A stretch of DNA of 64,000 nt from Massilia antarctica (GTDB taxonomy: Bacteria > Pseudomonadota > Gammaproteobacteria > Burkholderiales > Burkholderiaceae_D), in assembly GCF_015689335.1 (NCBI RefSeq), contig NZ_CP065053.1, forward strand, positions 4,650,001 to 4,714,000, given 5' to 3'. A program made the position numbers and the translations under genes. Position 1 is the first letter of the stretch, and every line of letters starts with the position of its first letter. The notes beneath the pieces were generated by a model that was not told where the DNA came from, ran no database searches, and was given only the letters and a program-made list of their open reading frames with translations. This document shows, one piece after another, positions 36,791 through 46,237 of this stretch.

Positions 36791-37912
36791 ATGCTGTTTC
36801 GACGGATTGCCGTTATCGCCGCATTCACCCTCGCCAGCGCCGCGTGCGCGGCGGCCCCCGACAAGCTCGACACTATCGTCAAGTCGGCCATGGCGGGAAG
36901 CAAGGTGCCGGCGGTCGGCGCCGTGATCCTGCGCGATGGCGCCATCGTCGCGCAAACGGTGCAGGGCCGGCAGCGCAACGACCGGCCGCGCCGCGCCGGC
37001 GCCGACGATGTCTGGCTGATCGGCTCCACCGGCAAGGTCATGACGGTGGCCATGATCGCGCGCCTGGCCGAGCGCGGCGTGCTGGCGTGGGATGCGCCGC
37101 TCGAAAAAATGCTGCCCGACCTGGCCGCCGGCATGTTGCCCGAATACCGCCAGGTCACCTTGCTGCACTTGCTGTCCCACCGTGCCGGCCTGCCGCGCGA
37201 CCTGGTCCATCTCAAGGGTGCGGAACATGTCTTCACCGACACTAGCCCGACCGGGCAACAGCGCCTCGCCTACATCGCCGAAGCGCTCAGAGACAAGCCG
37301 GAAGTTGCGCCCGGTACCGCCTTCGCTTATAGCAATACCGGTTTTCTGATCGCCGCCGCGATCGCCGAAAAAGCCACCGGCGACACTTACGAAGCACTGA
37401 TGCGCAAGGAAGTGTTCGAACCGCTGGCGATGCGCCACGCCGGCTTCGGCAATACGGGCGACGGCCAGAACCGCGGTCACCAGCACGGCAAGCCGATGCT
37501 GAACATGGTCAAGTTCGACGACGGCGCACCGGCCATGTTCGCGCCGGCGGGCTTCTTGCATATGAGCTTGGCCGACTGGGCCCGCTTCAATCTCGACCAG
37601 CTGGCCGGCGCCAAAGGCCAGGGCAAGCTGCTCGCGCCGGCTTCCTACAAGCTGATGCAGACCGCGCAGCCGGGCAGCCCCGCCGGCCTGGACTGGGGGG
37701 TGCAAGCCTCGGTCGCCGGCCGCCAGGGCCCGGCGCTGGTCCATCAGGGTTCGGACGGCAACTGGCTGGCCATTGCCGTTCTGTTTCCGGAGCAGGGGAG
37801 TGGCGCATTGGTGGTTGCCAACGCCGCCGAGGACATGGGTGCCGATAAGGTGTTGAACGGCATCTTCGGCAAGCTGTTCCCCACCCTCAGTCCCGCCAAC
37901 GAGCGTCCCTGA
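36791..37912 (+). CDS. Exported class C-like serine hydrolase (beta-lactamase fold)
   Basis: A 373-residue protein with a signal peptide (IAVIAAFTLASAACAA). The nucleophile motif Ser79-Thr-Gly-Lys82 and YSN (AYSNTGF) are present, and a His-Gln-Gly near residue 320 (LVHQGSDGNW) stands where the KTG or HxG motif is found. This is the penicillin-binding/esterase branch of the AmpC-like family. It may be an esterase or D-aminopeptidase. AGGAG lies 7 bp before ATG 36791, so the longer frame from 36761 is not used. Confidence 0.85.
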   Translation: MLFRRIAVIAAFTLASAACAAAPDKLDTIVKSAMAGSKVPAVGAVILRDGAIVAQTVQGRQRNDRPRRAGADDVWLIGSTGKVMTVAMIARLAERGVLAWDAPLEKMLPDLAAGMLPEYRQVTLLHLLSHRAGLPRDLVHLKGAEHVFTDTSPTGQQRLAYIAEALRDKPEVAPGTAFAYSNTGFLIAAAIAEKATGDTYEALMRKEVFEPLAMRHAGFGNTGDGQNRGHQHGKPMLNMVKFDDGAPAMFAPAGFLHMSLADWARFNLDQLAGAKGQGKLLAPASYKLMQTAQPGSPAGLDWGVQASVAGRQGPALVHQGSDGNWLAIAVLFPEQGSGALVVANAAEDMGADKVLNGIFGKLFPTLSPANERP

Positions 37913-38078
37913 CGCGGAGCGCTTCGATGGAGAGCGAACAGGCGGTTCACACAAGCGGCGCGGCGGCCGGCCGGACCGGCGTTGCGTCGGCTTGAAGAAT
38001 TAACTTCACGCGCGCGGCGTTTTGCCGCCATACTGCTCGGACCGCCCGCCCTCATTGTCGGCTTGAACAAAGGACGCC

Positions 38079-39338
38079 ATGGCGAACCAGCACAGCACCA
38101 CACGATCGCCCACACCCACCGAGCACGCCCTGGCCGCCGAGGTGGACGGACTGCGCCTGTTGCTGGCGCAGCGCGAGGCCGAGATTGCCGCCCTGCGCGA
38201 CGATGCGGCCCACGCCGGCGAGCGCCGCAACGCTTTCCTGGCGCTGCTCGCGCATGAACTGCGCAATCCGCTCGCTCCCATCAGCCTGGCCAACACCATG
38301 CTGGCCAAACTGCCCGAACCCTCGGCCGGCCTGCTCAATGTGCACGCGGTGATCCACCGCCAGGTGCAGCATCTGACCCGCCTGCTCGACGAGCTGCTCG
38401 ACGCGGCTAGCCTGAACAGCGGCACGATGATCCTGGCGCGCAGTCCGGCGCCGCTGGTCGCCCTGCTGCGGCGCGCGCTGCAGACGGTGCAGGTGCGCAT
38501 CCTGGAACGGCATCAGCAGTTGCTGCTGGACATGCCCGAGGAATTGACGGTCAACGCCGATCCGGTCCGGCTGGCGCAAGCGTTCGCCAATCTGCTGGTC
38601 AACGCCTCCAAGTATACCGGCGACGGCGGCATCATCCGCGTGGCGGTGCGCGCCCACGAGGGCAGGGCGGTGGTCACCGTGGCCGACAACGGCGCCGGCA
38701 TGGAGCCGGCCCTGCTGGCCTGCATTTTCGACCCGTTCACCCAGGGACCGCGCACGCCGGTCCGCTCCGAAGGTGGACTGGGGGTGGGCTTGAACGTGGT
38801 GCGCATGATTGTTGAACTGCATGACGGCAAGGTGGTGGGCGCCAGCGACGGCCCCGGACGCGGCAGCGTGTTCACCGTGTCGCTGCCGCTGTGGGCGGGC
38901 GACGCCGGCTCGGGCGCGCCCTTGGCCGGCGCCGCACGGGTCGGACGCCGCATCCTGCTGGTCGAAGACAATCTCGATGCCAACGATACCCTCGGTCAAT
39001 TGCTGCTGGCCGAGGGCCACGATGTCACCGCCGCCTACGACGGCATCGCCGGCCTGTCCTTGGCGCGTACCCAGGTCTTCGACGTGCTGATCTGCGATAT
39101 CAACCTGCCCGGCCTGGATGGTTACGAGCTCATCACGCAACTGCGGCGCACCGCCGGGGCGCACATTCCGTTTGCGATCGCCATTTCCGGCTATGGCCGG
39201 CCGGCCGACCGCACTCGCGCCATCGCGGCCGGCTTCGGGCAGTACGTGGTCAAGCCGCTCGATATCGATGCCTTGCTGGCCCTGGTCGCCTCCGAGGCGG
39301 TCACCGCTTGCATCACGGCCGCCAGCAACGCCAGGTAG
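38079..39338 (+). CDS. Soluble hybrid histidine kinase with C-terminal receiver (paralogue 1)
   Basis: A 419-residue cytoplasmic kinase with no transmembrane or PAS domain. A short N-terminal coiled coil (residues 20-48) leads to the HisKA box AHELRNPLAPI with phospho-acceptor His59. The ATPase domain has NLLVNASKYTG, DNGAGM and GGLGVGLNVV. The receiver at about 288-410 has phospho-acceptor Asp340 in ICDINLPGLDGY. It is closely related to the kinase at 42005, with the same domain order. Output partner unknown; it probably works with the KaiC-like operon downstream. Confidence 0.9.
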   Translation: MANQHSTTRSPTPTEHALAAEVDGLRLLLAQREAEIAALRDDAAHAGERRNAFLALLAHELRNPLAPISLANTMLAKLPEPSAGLLNVHAVIHRQVQHLTRLLDELLDAASLNSGTMILARSPAPLVALLRRALQTVQVRILERHQQLLLDMPEELTVNADPVRLAQAFANLLVNASKYTGDGGIIRVAVRAHEGRAVVTVADNGAGMEPALLACIFDPFTQGPRTPVRSEGGLGVGLNVVRMIVELHDGKVVGASDGPGRGSVFTVSLPLWAGDAGSGAPLAGAARVGRRILLVEDNLDANDTLGQLLLAEGHDVTAAYDGIAGLSLARTQVFDVLICDINLPGLDGYELITQLRRTAGAHIPFAIAISGYGRPADRTRAIAAGFGQYVVKPLDIDALLALVASEAVTACITAASNAR

Positions 39339-39350
39339 GCGCGCGCTCGT

Positions 39351-39836
39351 TCAGGGCGTGCCAGTGCCGCGCAGGTCGAAGAAATCGGTATGGCCGAATC
39401 CTTTCGTGTAGTCGAGCAAGGACAGGGCCAGCGGCGTGATGCGCACGAACAGCATGCCCGGCCACGGCAGGGCGCTGGTATTGGCAACCACCTGGGCGAA
39501 GGCCGGAAACCTGGCCAGCAGGGCGGCGGCGGCCCGTTGCGCTTCCACCGGTTCGTGAATCATCTCGGCCATGGCATCCATCGACAAGCCCTGGATTTCG
39601 TTCCAGCCGCGGTAGGGGGCGTTGACCGTCAGCGCCACTTGCGGATGGGTGCGCAGGTTGTGCGCCTTGTGGCTGTCGAGGGCGATGGCGACATACAGCA
39701 CCAGGCCGTCGGCGGCGAAGCTGACCGTGGAGGCGTGCGGCGTGCCATCGTCGCGGATCGATGCCAGGGTCAGGTCGGTCGTGGCGGCAAGGATCGTGCG
39801 GGCGAGTTCTTGTGATCCGGAGGGAAGCTGGTGCAT
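39351..39836 (-). CDS. Pyridoxamine 5'-phosphate oxidase-like flavoprotein
   Basis: A 161-residue split-barrel protein: TLASIRDDGTPHASTVSF, LYVAIALDSHKAHNL and QVALTVNAPYRGWNEIQGL are typical of PNPOx-like FMN or F420/heme-binding proteins. AAAGGA lies 6 bp before ATG 39836; the very long minus frame above it (to 41510) is not coding. It is on the opposite strand to the signalling genes around it, so a role in that island is uncertain. Confidence 0.8.
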   Translation of the reverse strand: MHQLPSGSQELARTILAATTDLTLASIRDDGTPHASTVSFAADGLVLYVAIALDSHKAHNLRTHPQVALTVNAPYRGWNEIQGLSMDAMAEMIHEPVEAQRAAAALLARFPAFAQVVANTSALPWPGMLFVRITPLALSLLDYTKGFGHTDFFDLRGTGTP

Positions 39837-40128
39837 GGGATGTCCTTTCAGGGAATCGGGAAGGCAGTGCCGTCGCGCTGGCGGACAGGGTGCCGGCCGG
39901 TGCAGGCCGCGCACGGGGGGCACCGGGTAGCGGACGTCCGGGTGCCCTCCGAGCCTAGCACAAAGCGCGCGCGGGCGCGCCGCGCACGCTTCGGCATTGC
40001 CGACCCCCGTTGTTTTTCTCATATTCTTATTTGGCAATGCAATAAAGCTGCGCCAAAACCCGATTGCGCCCATACTTCGGTACGCCCAGTTGTAAATGTG
40101 CACATGACCAATACTTACTCGGCTTAAG

Positions 40129-40542
40129 ATGGATACCAGCGATGTGAAGCGGCAAAAACTGATCGATGAGGTGCTTGCCGCGCCGCCAGGCGGCGAGGGC
40201 GCGGCGCGCGATGCCGCCCTGCGCGCATGGGAGCTGCTGGCCAGGCACCTCAGTCCCCTGATCGGGGAAACCGCGCTGTGCGCCATGTATGCGCGCGCCC
40301 GGCATGTGACTTTTCCCGATATGCAGCCCATTCCGGTCATGCGCGACTTGCGCTCGGCCGCGCTCCTGCTCGACCAGCTCGCCACGCAGCTGGCCGCGAT
40401 GGAGCCGCCGGCGGCCGATACCTTCAACCGGGCGATGCTACAAAGTTTTACCAGGCTGTTGTCTGGCCTGATAGGCGAGGCCCTGACGGTCCGTCTGATG
40501 AATACAGCATGGGCCGAGCGGTCCGGCGGAAAGAGTACATGA
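40129..40542 (+). CDS. Unrecognised helical protein coupled to the KaiC-like gene
   Basis: A 137-residue, all-helical, soluble protein that I do not recognise. It has no KaiB (thioredoxin-like) features. Segments such as ALRAWELLARHLSPLIGETA and LQSFTRLLSGLIGEALTVRL look like amphipathic helices of a four-helix bundle. Its stop overlaps the KaiC-like start by 4 bp (40539-40542), so the two proteins are made together and may bind each other. It is the first gene after a 292-bp gap. Confidence 0.75.
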   Translation: MDTSDVKRQKLIDEVLAAPPGGEGAARDAALRAWELLARHLSPLIGETALCAMYARARHVTFPDMQPIPVMRDLRSAALLLDQLATQLAAMEPPAADTFNRAMLQSFTRLLSGLIGEALTVRLMNTAWAERSGGKST

Positions 40543-41996
40543 ACCTGAAAGTGCAGCTGGGCCTCCAGCCGACCGGCGTGCCCGGGCTCGACACCCTGCT
40601 CGGCGGCGGCCTGAGCGAGTTTTCCTTCAACGTGATCGCCGGTTCGCCGGGGAGCGGCAAGACCACGCTCGCGCATCAGATCATGTTCGCGCTGGCCGGC
40701 CCGGACAAGAAAGCCCTGTTTTTCACCGTGCTCGGCGAGCCGCCCCTGAAAATGCTGCGCTACCAGCAGCAATACCAGTTTTTCGATGTCGACAAGGTCG
40801 ATGACAGCATCCGCTACGTGAATCTGGCCGACGACTTGCGCGCCGGCGACTTCAGCGGCGTGCTCGAACGCATCACGCGCGAAGTCGAGGCGTTTTCGCC
40901 GGGCCTGGTGTTCGTCGATTCGTTCCGCTCGGTGGTGCAGATGGCGAAAAACGGCAACGAGGGCGTGAGCGATCTCCAGTATTTCATCCAGGAACTCGGC
41001 ACCCGCATGACCAGCTGGCAAGCGACTACCTTTCTGATCGGCGAATACGCCAACGCCGACATCGAGGCCAATCCGATCATGACCGTGGCCGATGGCATGC
41101 TGTCCTTGAGTAACGATATCGCCGGCAATTCCTCGGTGCGCAAGATCCGCATCGTCAAGATGCGCGGCCAGGCCCACTTGCTGGGCGCGCACACCTTCCG
41201 CATCGACGCACATGGCTTGAAGATTTATCCGCGCATGCTGCCGCCGCTGGCCGGCACGCCGGCCCAGGCCAGTGCGCCGGCGCGTATCTCGACGGGCAAT
41301 ACGGAACTCGATGCCATGCTCGGTGGCGGCTTGCCGCAGGGACATGCGGCGATGGTGGTCGGCCCATCCGGTTCGGGCAAGACCATCCTCGGCACGGCTT
41401 TCCTGGCGCACGGCGCGCGCCGGGGCGAACGCGGTGTGATTGCCTGCTTCGAAAAAGGCGCGGCGCATTTGCGCAACGCCGAACTGGACACCTTGGTGCG
41501 CGACGGCCACGTGGCCCTGGTCCAGAGCCGCTCGCTCGATCTGTCGGTCGAGGAAATTCTCGACGACCTCATCACGGCGGTGGAACGCAGCGGCGCCACC
41601 CGCGTGGTGATCGATTCGCTGTCCGAGGTCAGCCTGTACCTGGCGCCGGAGTTCCAGGGTGACTACCGGTCCTCAGTGTTCCGCATCCTGGCCGGGCTGG
41701 CGCGCCTTGGTGTGACGGTGGTGGTGACGATGGGCCTGGACGACCGCTTCACCGAACTGCGCTTCAGCCAGTCCGATACCAGTTTCCTGGCCGACGCCAT
41801 CGTCGCCATGCGCTATGTCGAGCTGGACGGCACCCTGGCCAAGGTGATGACCGTGGTCAAGGTGCGCGGCAGCGCCCACAGCGCCGATTTGCGCCGCTAC
41901 ACGATCGATGCGCGCGGCTTGCGCATCGAGCCGGGCGCGCTGGCGTACACCGGCCTGCTGTCCGGGCGCGCGACGACAGTCTTGCCACCGGAGTAG
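40539..41996 (+). CDS. KaiC-like two-domain ATPase
   Basis: A 485-residue RecA-like tandem ATPase. Domain 1 has Walker A GSPGSGKT (35-42) and Walker B LVFVDSFRSV; domain 2 has GPSGSGKT (275-282) and RVVIDSLSEV. By my own alignment to KaiC, the paired catalytic glutamates are altered in both domains: Gly66-Glu67 in domain 1 and Glu305-Lys306 in domain 2. Of the two phosphorylation sites, Ser is kept (415) and Thr is Phe416. It lacks the long KaiC C-terminal tail. It is therefore a signalling ATPase, not a demonstrated clock. No kaiA or kaiB is in the window. Confidence 0.88.
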   Translation: MNLKVQLGLQPTGVPGLDTLLGGGLSEFSFNVIAGSPGSGKTTLAHQIMFALAGPDKKALFFTVLGEPPLKMLRYQQQYQFFDVDKVDDSIRYVNLADDLRAGDFSGVLERITREVEAFSPGLVFVDSFRSVVQMAKNGNEGVSDLQYFIQELGTRMTSWQATTFLIGEYANADIEANPIMTVADGMLSLSNDIAGNSSVRKIRIVKMRGQAHLLGAHTFRIDAHGLKIYPRMLPPLAGTPAQASAPARISTGNTELDAMLGGGLPQGHAAMVVGPSGSGKTILGTAFLAHGARRGERGVIACFEKGAAHLRNAELDTLVRDGHVALVQSRSLDLSVEEILDDLITAVERSGATRVVIDSLSEVSLYLAPEFQGDYRSSVFRILAGLARLGVTVVVTMGLDDRFTELRFSQSDTSFLADAIVAMRYVELDGTLAKVMTVVKVRGSAHSADLRRYTIDARGLRIEPGALAYTGLLSGRATTVLPPE

Positions 41997-42004
41997 GGGA
42001 ATTC

Positions 42005-43375
42005 ATGGCGATTCACGACAGTGGGGACGGATCGCTGAGCAGCATGCCAACCGTTGGGGCCGTGCCCGCGCTCGACTGCGCCGACCCGGCCACCCTGCGC
42101 GCAATGCTGGCGCAGCAGGCCGGCGAGGTGGCCAGCCTGCGCGCCGCCGGCCTGGTCCAGGCCGCCCTGGGTGATGAATTGCGCGAAGCGAACGGCAACC
42201 TGGTGCTGGCCACCCTCGATGCGCGCACCCTGCGCGACGCGGCCGAAGGCGCCCAACGGCGCCAGAATGAATTTCTGGCCATGCTGGCACACGAGTTGCG
42301 CAATCCGCTGGCACCGATCAGCCTGGCCAATGCGATGCTGTTGCGCCTGCCCGAGCCCTCCACCGAATTGCTCAACCTGCATGCCATCATCCACCGCCAG
42401 GTACTGCACCTGACCCGGCTGCTGGACGATTTGCTCGATGCGGCGCGCATCAGCAGCGGCAAGATTTCGCTGCTGCGCAGCCCGATGCCGCTGGTCGACT
42501 TGCTGCGCCGTTCGGTGCAGACGGTCCAGGTCAGGCTGCAGGAACGGCATCAGCAAATACAGTTGGACTTGCCGGAAGAATTGATCGTCGACGGCGACCC
42601 GGTGCGCCTGGCGCAAGTGTTTTCCAACCTGCTGGTCAACGCCTCGAAATATACGGGCGACCATGGGCTGATCCGGGTGGCGGCGCGCGCCCATGAGGGC
42701 TGCGCGGTGGTGACGGTAAGCGACAATGGCGCCGGCATGGATGCCCTCGTCCTGGCCAGCGTGTTCGACCTGTTCACCCAGGGGCCGCGCGCGCTGGCGC
42801 GGGCCGAAGGGGGCTTGGGCGTGGGCTTGAACGTGGTGCGCAATATCGTCGAGCTGCATGGCGGCACTGTGACCGGCAGCAGCGATGGCCTGGGATCGGG
42901 CAGCGTGTTTACCGTGGTCCTGCCGCTGGTGGCCGATGACGGTGCCGTCACGGTCTTGCCGCGCGCCAGCGCGGTGCCGTCCAGCCGCCGCATCCTGCTG
43001 GTCGAAGACAATCTGGACGCCAACGAAACGCTGGGCCGCCTGCTGCTCGGCGAAGGCCATCTGGTCACCTCGGCCTACGATGGCGTGGCCGGCCTGGCGC
43101 TGGCGCGTGCGCGCGCCTTCGACGTCCTCATTTGCGATATCGGCTTGCCCGGGCTGGACGGCTACCAGCTGATCACGCAACTGCGCAAGACTGCGGGCGC
43201 GCACATTCCGTTCGCCATCGCCATTTCCGGTTATGGCCAGGTGGAAGACCGCACGCGCGCCATCGCGGCCGGTTTCGGCCAGTATCTGGTCAAGCCGCTC
43301 GATGCCGACGCCTTGCTGGCGCTGGTGGCATCAAGCGCCGTCACCCGTTTTATCGCCGCCGCGCGGCCGCACTAG
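42005..43375 (+). CDS. Soluble hybrid histidine kinase with C-terminal receiver (paralogue 2)
   Basis: A 456-residue kinase, 8 bp after the KaiC-like stop, so in the same transcript. An N-terminal region of about 80 residues (LAQQAGEVASLRAAGLVQAA) is likely coiled coil. HisKA has His96 in AHELRNPLAPI; the ATPase domain has NLLVNASKYTG, DNGAGM and GGLGVGLNVV; the receiver has Asp378 in ICDIGLPGLDGY. It is a paralogue of the kinase at 38079, with the same layout and a longer N-terminus. Confidence 0.9.
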   Translation: MAIHDSGDGSLSSMPTVGAVPALDCADPATLRAMLAQQAGEVASLRAAGLVQAALGDELREANGNLVLATLDARTLRDAAEGAQRRQNEFLAMLAHELRNPLAPISLANAMLLRLPEPSTELLNLHAIIHRQVLHLTRLLDDLLDAARISSGKISLLRSPMPLVDLLRRSVQTVQVRLQERHQQIQLDLPEELIVDGDPVRLAQVFSNLLVNASKYTGDHGLIRVAARAHEGCAVVTVSDNGAGMDALVLASVFDLFTQGPRALARAEGGLGVGLNVVRNIVELHGGTVTGSSDGLGSGSVFTVVLPLVADDGAVTVLPRASAVPSSRRILLVEDNLDANETLGRLLLGEGHLVTSAYDGVAGLALARARAFDVLICDIGLPGLDGYQLITQLRKTAGAHIPFAIAISGYGQVEDRTRAIAAGFGQYLVKPLDADALLALVASSAVTRFIAAARPH

Positions 43376-43464
43376 GCGCGGGCGGCAAGAACGACCACAG
43401 CGGCTTCGCCGCTACCTTGATGAGCCAGGTTTTGCGCTCATGATTCGTACTTCAAGGTGACCTC

Positions 43465-46185
43465 ATGTTTTCTTCCCGTTCCGCATGGCCGCGTCAGTGG
43501 GCGCTCGCCGGCCTTTGTATCGCGCTGCTGACCTTGTACACGGTCGGGGCCCTGGCCCTGGCCGGCGTCGCCGGTTCGCTGCCGATGTCCCTCCTGTTCG
43601 GCGCGGCCGCGCTGCTGGCCCCGCTGTGCCTGTGGCTGGGCAAGCGGCCCGCGCAGGTCATGCCGCGCACGCTCAAACGGCCGCCCGACAATGGACGCGC
43701 GCTGGTGCAGCGCCTGATCAAGTCGGAAGCCTTGCAGGACGCCATCTTCAACAGCGCCAACTTTTCCAGCATCGCCACCGATGCCCAGGGCGTGATCCAG
43801 ATCTTCAATGTCGGCGCCGAGCGCATGCTGGGCTATTCGGCGGTCGACGTGGTCGACTTGATTACCCCGGCCGCGTTTTCCGATCCGCAAGAAGTGATCG
43901 CGCGCGCCGCCGCCCTCAGCATCGAGCGGGGCACACCGATCGCGCCCGGCTTCGAGGCCCTGGTGTTCAAGGCCTCGCGCGGCATCGAAGACATTTACGA
44001 ACTCACTTACATTTGCAAGAACGGCAGCCGCCAGCCGGCGGTGGTGTCGGTGACGGCCTTGCGCGATGCCGGCGGCGTCATCATCGGCTATTTGCTGATC
44101 GGCACCGACAATACGGCGCGCAAGAATGCCGAGCTAGCCCTGGTGCGCGCGGGTGCCCTGCAAGCGGCCATCTTCAACAGCGCCAATTTTTCCAGCATCG
44201 CCACCGATGCCCGCGGCGTGATCCAGATTTTTAACGTCGGCGCCGAAAAGATGCTCGGCTACGCGGCCGCCGACGTGGTCGACCGCATCACCCCGGCCGA
44301 TATTTCCGAACCGGAGGAAGTGGTGGCGCGCGCCGCCAGCCTCAGCGACGAACTCGACACCCCGATCGCGCCCGGCTTCGAGGCGCTGGTGTTCAAGGCC
44401 TCGCGCGGGATCGAGGACATTTATGAGCTCACCTATATCCGCAAGGATGGCAGCCGCTTCCCGGCCGTGGTGTCGGTGACGGCCCTGCGCGACGCCGAGG
44501 GCGCCATCATCGGTTATCTCTTGATCGGCACCGACAATACCGCCCGCAAACAGGTCGAGGCCGAACAAGCCCTGCTCGACCAGCGCCTGCGCGACCAGCA
44601 GTTCTACACCCGCTCCCTGATCGAATCGAATATCGACGCCTTGATGACCACCGATCCGCACGGCATCATCAGCGACGTGAACCACCAGATGGAAGCGCTG
44701 ACCGGCTGCACCCGCGACGAACTGATCGGGGCCCCGTTCAAGAATTACTTCACCGATGCGGCGCGCGCCGAGGCCGGCATCAAGCGGGTGCTGGCGTCCG
44801 GCAAGGTCACCAACTACGAACTGACCGCGCGCGCCCGCGACGGCAAGGAAACGGTGGTGTCCTACAATGCCACCACCTTTCACGACCGCGACCGCAAGTT
44901 GCGCGGCGTGTTCGCCGCCGCGCGCGACGTCACCGAACGCCAGCACTTCGAGCAAGCCATGCAAGCCAACAATGTCGAACTCGAAGCGGCCCGGGCTGCC
45001 GCCGAAAAAGCCAACCTGGCCAAATCGGATTTCCTGTCGAGCATGAGTCATGAATTGCGCACCCCGCTCAACGGCGTGCTCGGCTTCGCCCAGCTGATGG
45101 CATCGGACGATCCGCCGCCCACGGTCAAGCAACAGCGCTCGATCAACCAGATCCTCAAGGGCGGCTGGTACCTGCTGCGTCTGATCAATGAAATCCTCGA
45201 CCTGGCCCAGATCGAATCGGGCAAGGTGTCGATGTCGACCGAACCGATGTCGCTCACCGAGGTGCTCGACGATTGCTACGAGCTGGTCGGGCCGCAGGCG
45301 GCGGCGCGCGGCATTTTCCTGCTATTCCCCGCGCCCGGCACGCCCTTCCACATCCACGCCGACCGGGTGCGGGTCAAGCAGGTGCTGATCAATCTGCTGT
45401 CGAACGCCATCAAGTACAACAGCGCCGAGGGCTCGGTCCACGTGTCGTGTTCCGCGTACGCGGGCGGCATGGTGCGGGTGTACGTGACCGATACCGGGGC
45501 CGGCCTGGGCCGCGAGCAGCTGGCGCAACTGTTCCAGCCGTTTAACCGCCTGGGGCAGGAAAGCGGGGCCGAGGAGGGCACCGGCATCGGCCTGGTCGTG
45601 ACCAAGCAGCTGGTCGAGCTGATGGGCGGCAGCATTGGGGTCGAGAGCGAGCTGGGGCGCGGTTCGCGCTTCTGGGTCGACTTCGCGTCCTGCCCGGCCC
45701 CGGCCGCGGCGCCGGCGCTGTCGGCGTCCGACGCCGCCGCGTTGGCGCGTGCCCGGCCGGTACCCGGCGCGGCGCTGCGCACTCTGCTGTATGTGGAAGA
45801 CAATCCCGCCAATCTGCTGCTGGTCGAGCAATTGATGGAGCGCCGTCCCGACCTCAAGCTGCTCACCGCCATCGACGCCCATCTGGGCATCGCCCTGGCG
45901 CGCGCCTACCAGCCCTCGGTGATCCTGATGGATATCAACCTGCCCAACCTGAGTGGCTTCGACGCCCTGCGCATGTTGCGCGGCTACCCCGAGACCGCGC
46001 ACATTCCCGTGCTTGCCCTGTCGGCCAATGCCATGCCGCGCGATATCGCGCGCGGCATGGAAGCGGGATTTCTCCGTTACCTGACCAAACCGATCCAGAT
46101 CGCCGGCTTCATGGAAGCGCTCGACGTGGCCCTGCTGCACGCGCAGCAGCACGGCCACGATCCGCTGGCCACCTTCGCGCACTGA
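43465..46185 (+). CDS. Membrane PAS-PAS-PAS hybrid histidine kinase with receiver
   Basis: A 906-residue kinase. Two N-terminal membrane helices (residues 10-60) precede two almost identical PAS domains (about 85-215 and 227-357), then a third, different PAS (about 390-495). A coiled coil leads to HisKA with His529 in MSHELRTPLNGVLGF, an ATPase domain (NLLSNAIKYN, DTGAGL) and a receiver with Asp823 in ILMDINLPNLSGF. It is 89 bp after the KaiC-linked kinase on the same strand, so part of the same island. What its PAS domains sense is unknown. Confidence 0.92.
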   Translation: MFSSRSAWPRQWALAGLCIALLTLYTVGALALAGVAGSLPMSLLFGAAALLAPLCLWLGKRPAQVMPRTLKRPPDNGRALVQRLIKSEALQDAIFNSANFSSIATDAQGVIQIFNVGAERMLGYSAVDVVDLITPAAFSDPQEVIARAAALSIERGTPIAPGFEALVFKASRGIEDIYELTYICKNGSRQPAVVSVTALRDAGGVIIGYLLIGTDNTARKNAELALVRAGALQAAIFNSANFSSIATDARGVIQIFNVGAEKMLGYAAADVVDRITPADISEPEEVVARAASLSDELDTPIAPGFEALVFKASRGIEDIYELTYIRKDGSRFPAVVSVTALRDAEGAIIGYLLIGTDNTARKQVEAEQALLDQRLRDQQFYTRSLIESNIDALMTTDPHGIISDVNHQMEALTGCTRDELIGAPFKNYFTDAARAEAGIKRVLASGKVTNYELTARARDGKETVVSYNATTFHDRDRKLRGVFAAARDVTERQHFEQAMQANNVELEAARAAAEKANLAKSDFLSSMSHELRTPLNGVLGFAQLMASDDPPPTVKQQRSINQILKGGWYLLRLINEILDLAQIESGKVSMSTEPMSLTEVLDDCYELVGPQAAARGIFLLFPAPGTPFHIHADRVRVKQVLINLLSNAIKYNSAEGSVHVSCSAYAGGMVRVYVTDTGAGLGREQLAQLFQPFNRLGQESGAEEGTGIGLVVTKQLVELMGGSIGVESELGRGSRFWVDFASCPAPAAAPALSASDAAALARARPVPGAALRTLLYVEDNPANLLLVEQLMERRPDLKLLTAIDAHLGIALARAYQPSVILMDINLPNLSGFDALRMLRGYPETAHIPVLALSANAMPRDIARGMEAGFLRYLTKPIQIAGFMEALDVALLHAQQHGHDPLATFAH

Positions 46186-46237
46186 GGGCGCACCGCGCGC
46201 GCATTGACGCCGGGGCCGACCGTGGCCGCTGCGCGCC

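Noticed and set aside
36569..37954. Minus-strand frame of 461 codons opposite the serine hydrolase
   Set aside because: It lacks motifs and covers a gene with signal peptide, STGK and YSN on the plus strand.
40129..40542. KaiB identity for the 137-residue protein
   Set aside because: KaiB is about 100 residues with a thioredoxin-like pattern; this protein is helical and shows none of its blocks.
39351..41510. Minus-strand frame of 719 codons across the KaiC-like gene
   Set aside because: Only its last 161 codons (from 39836) look like a protein, the PNPOx-like flavoprotein. The rest mirrors the KaiC-like and 137-residue genes.
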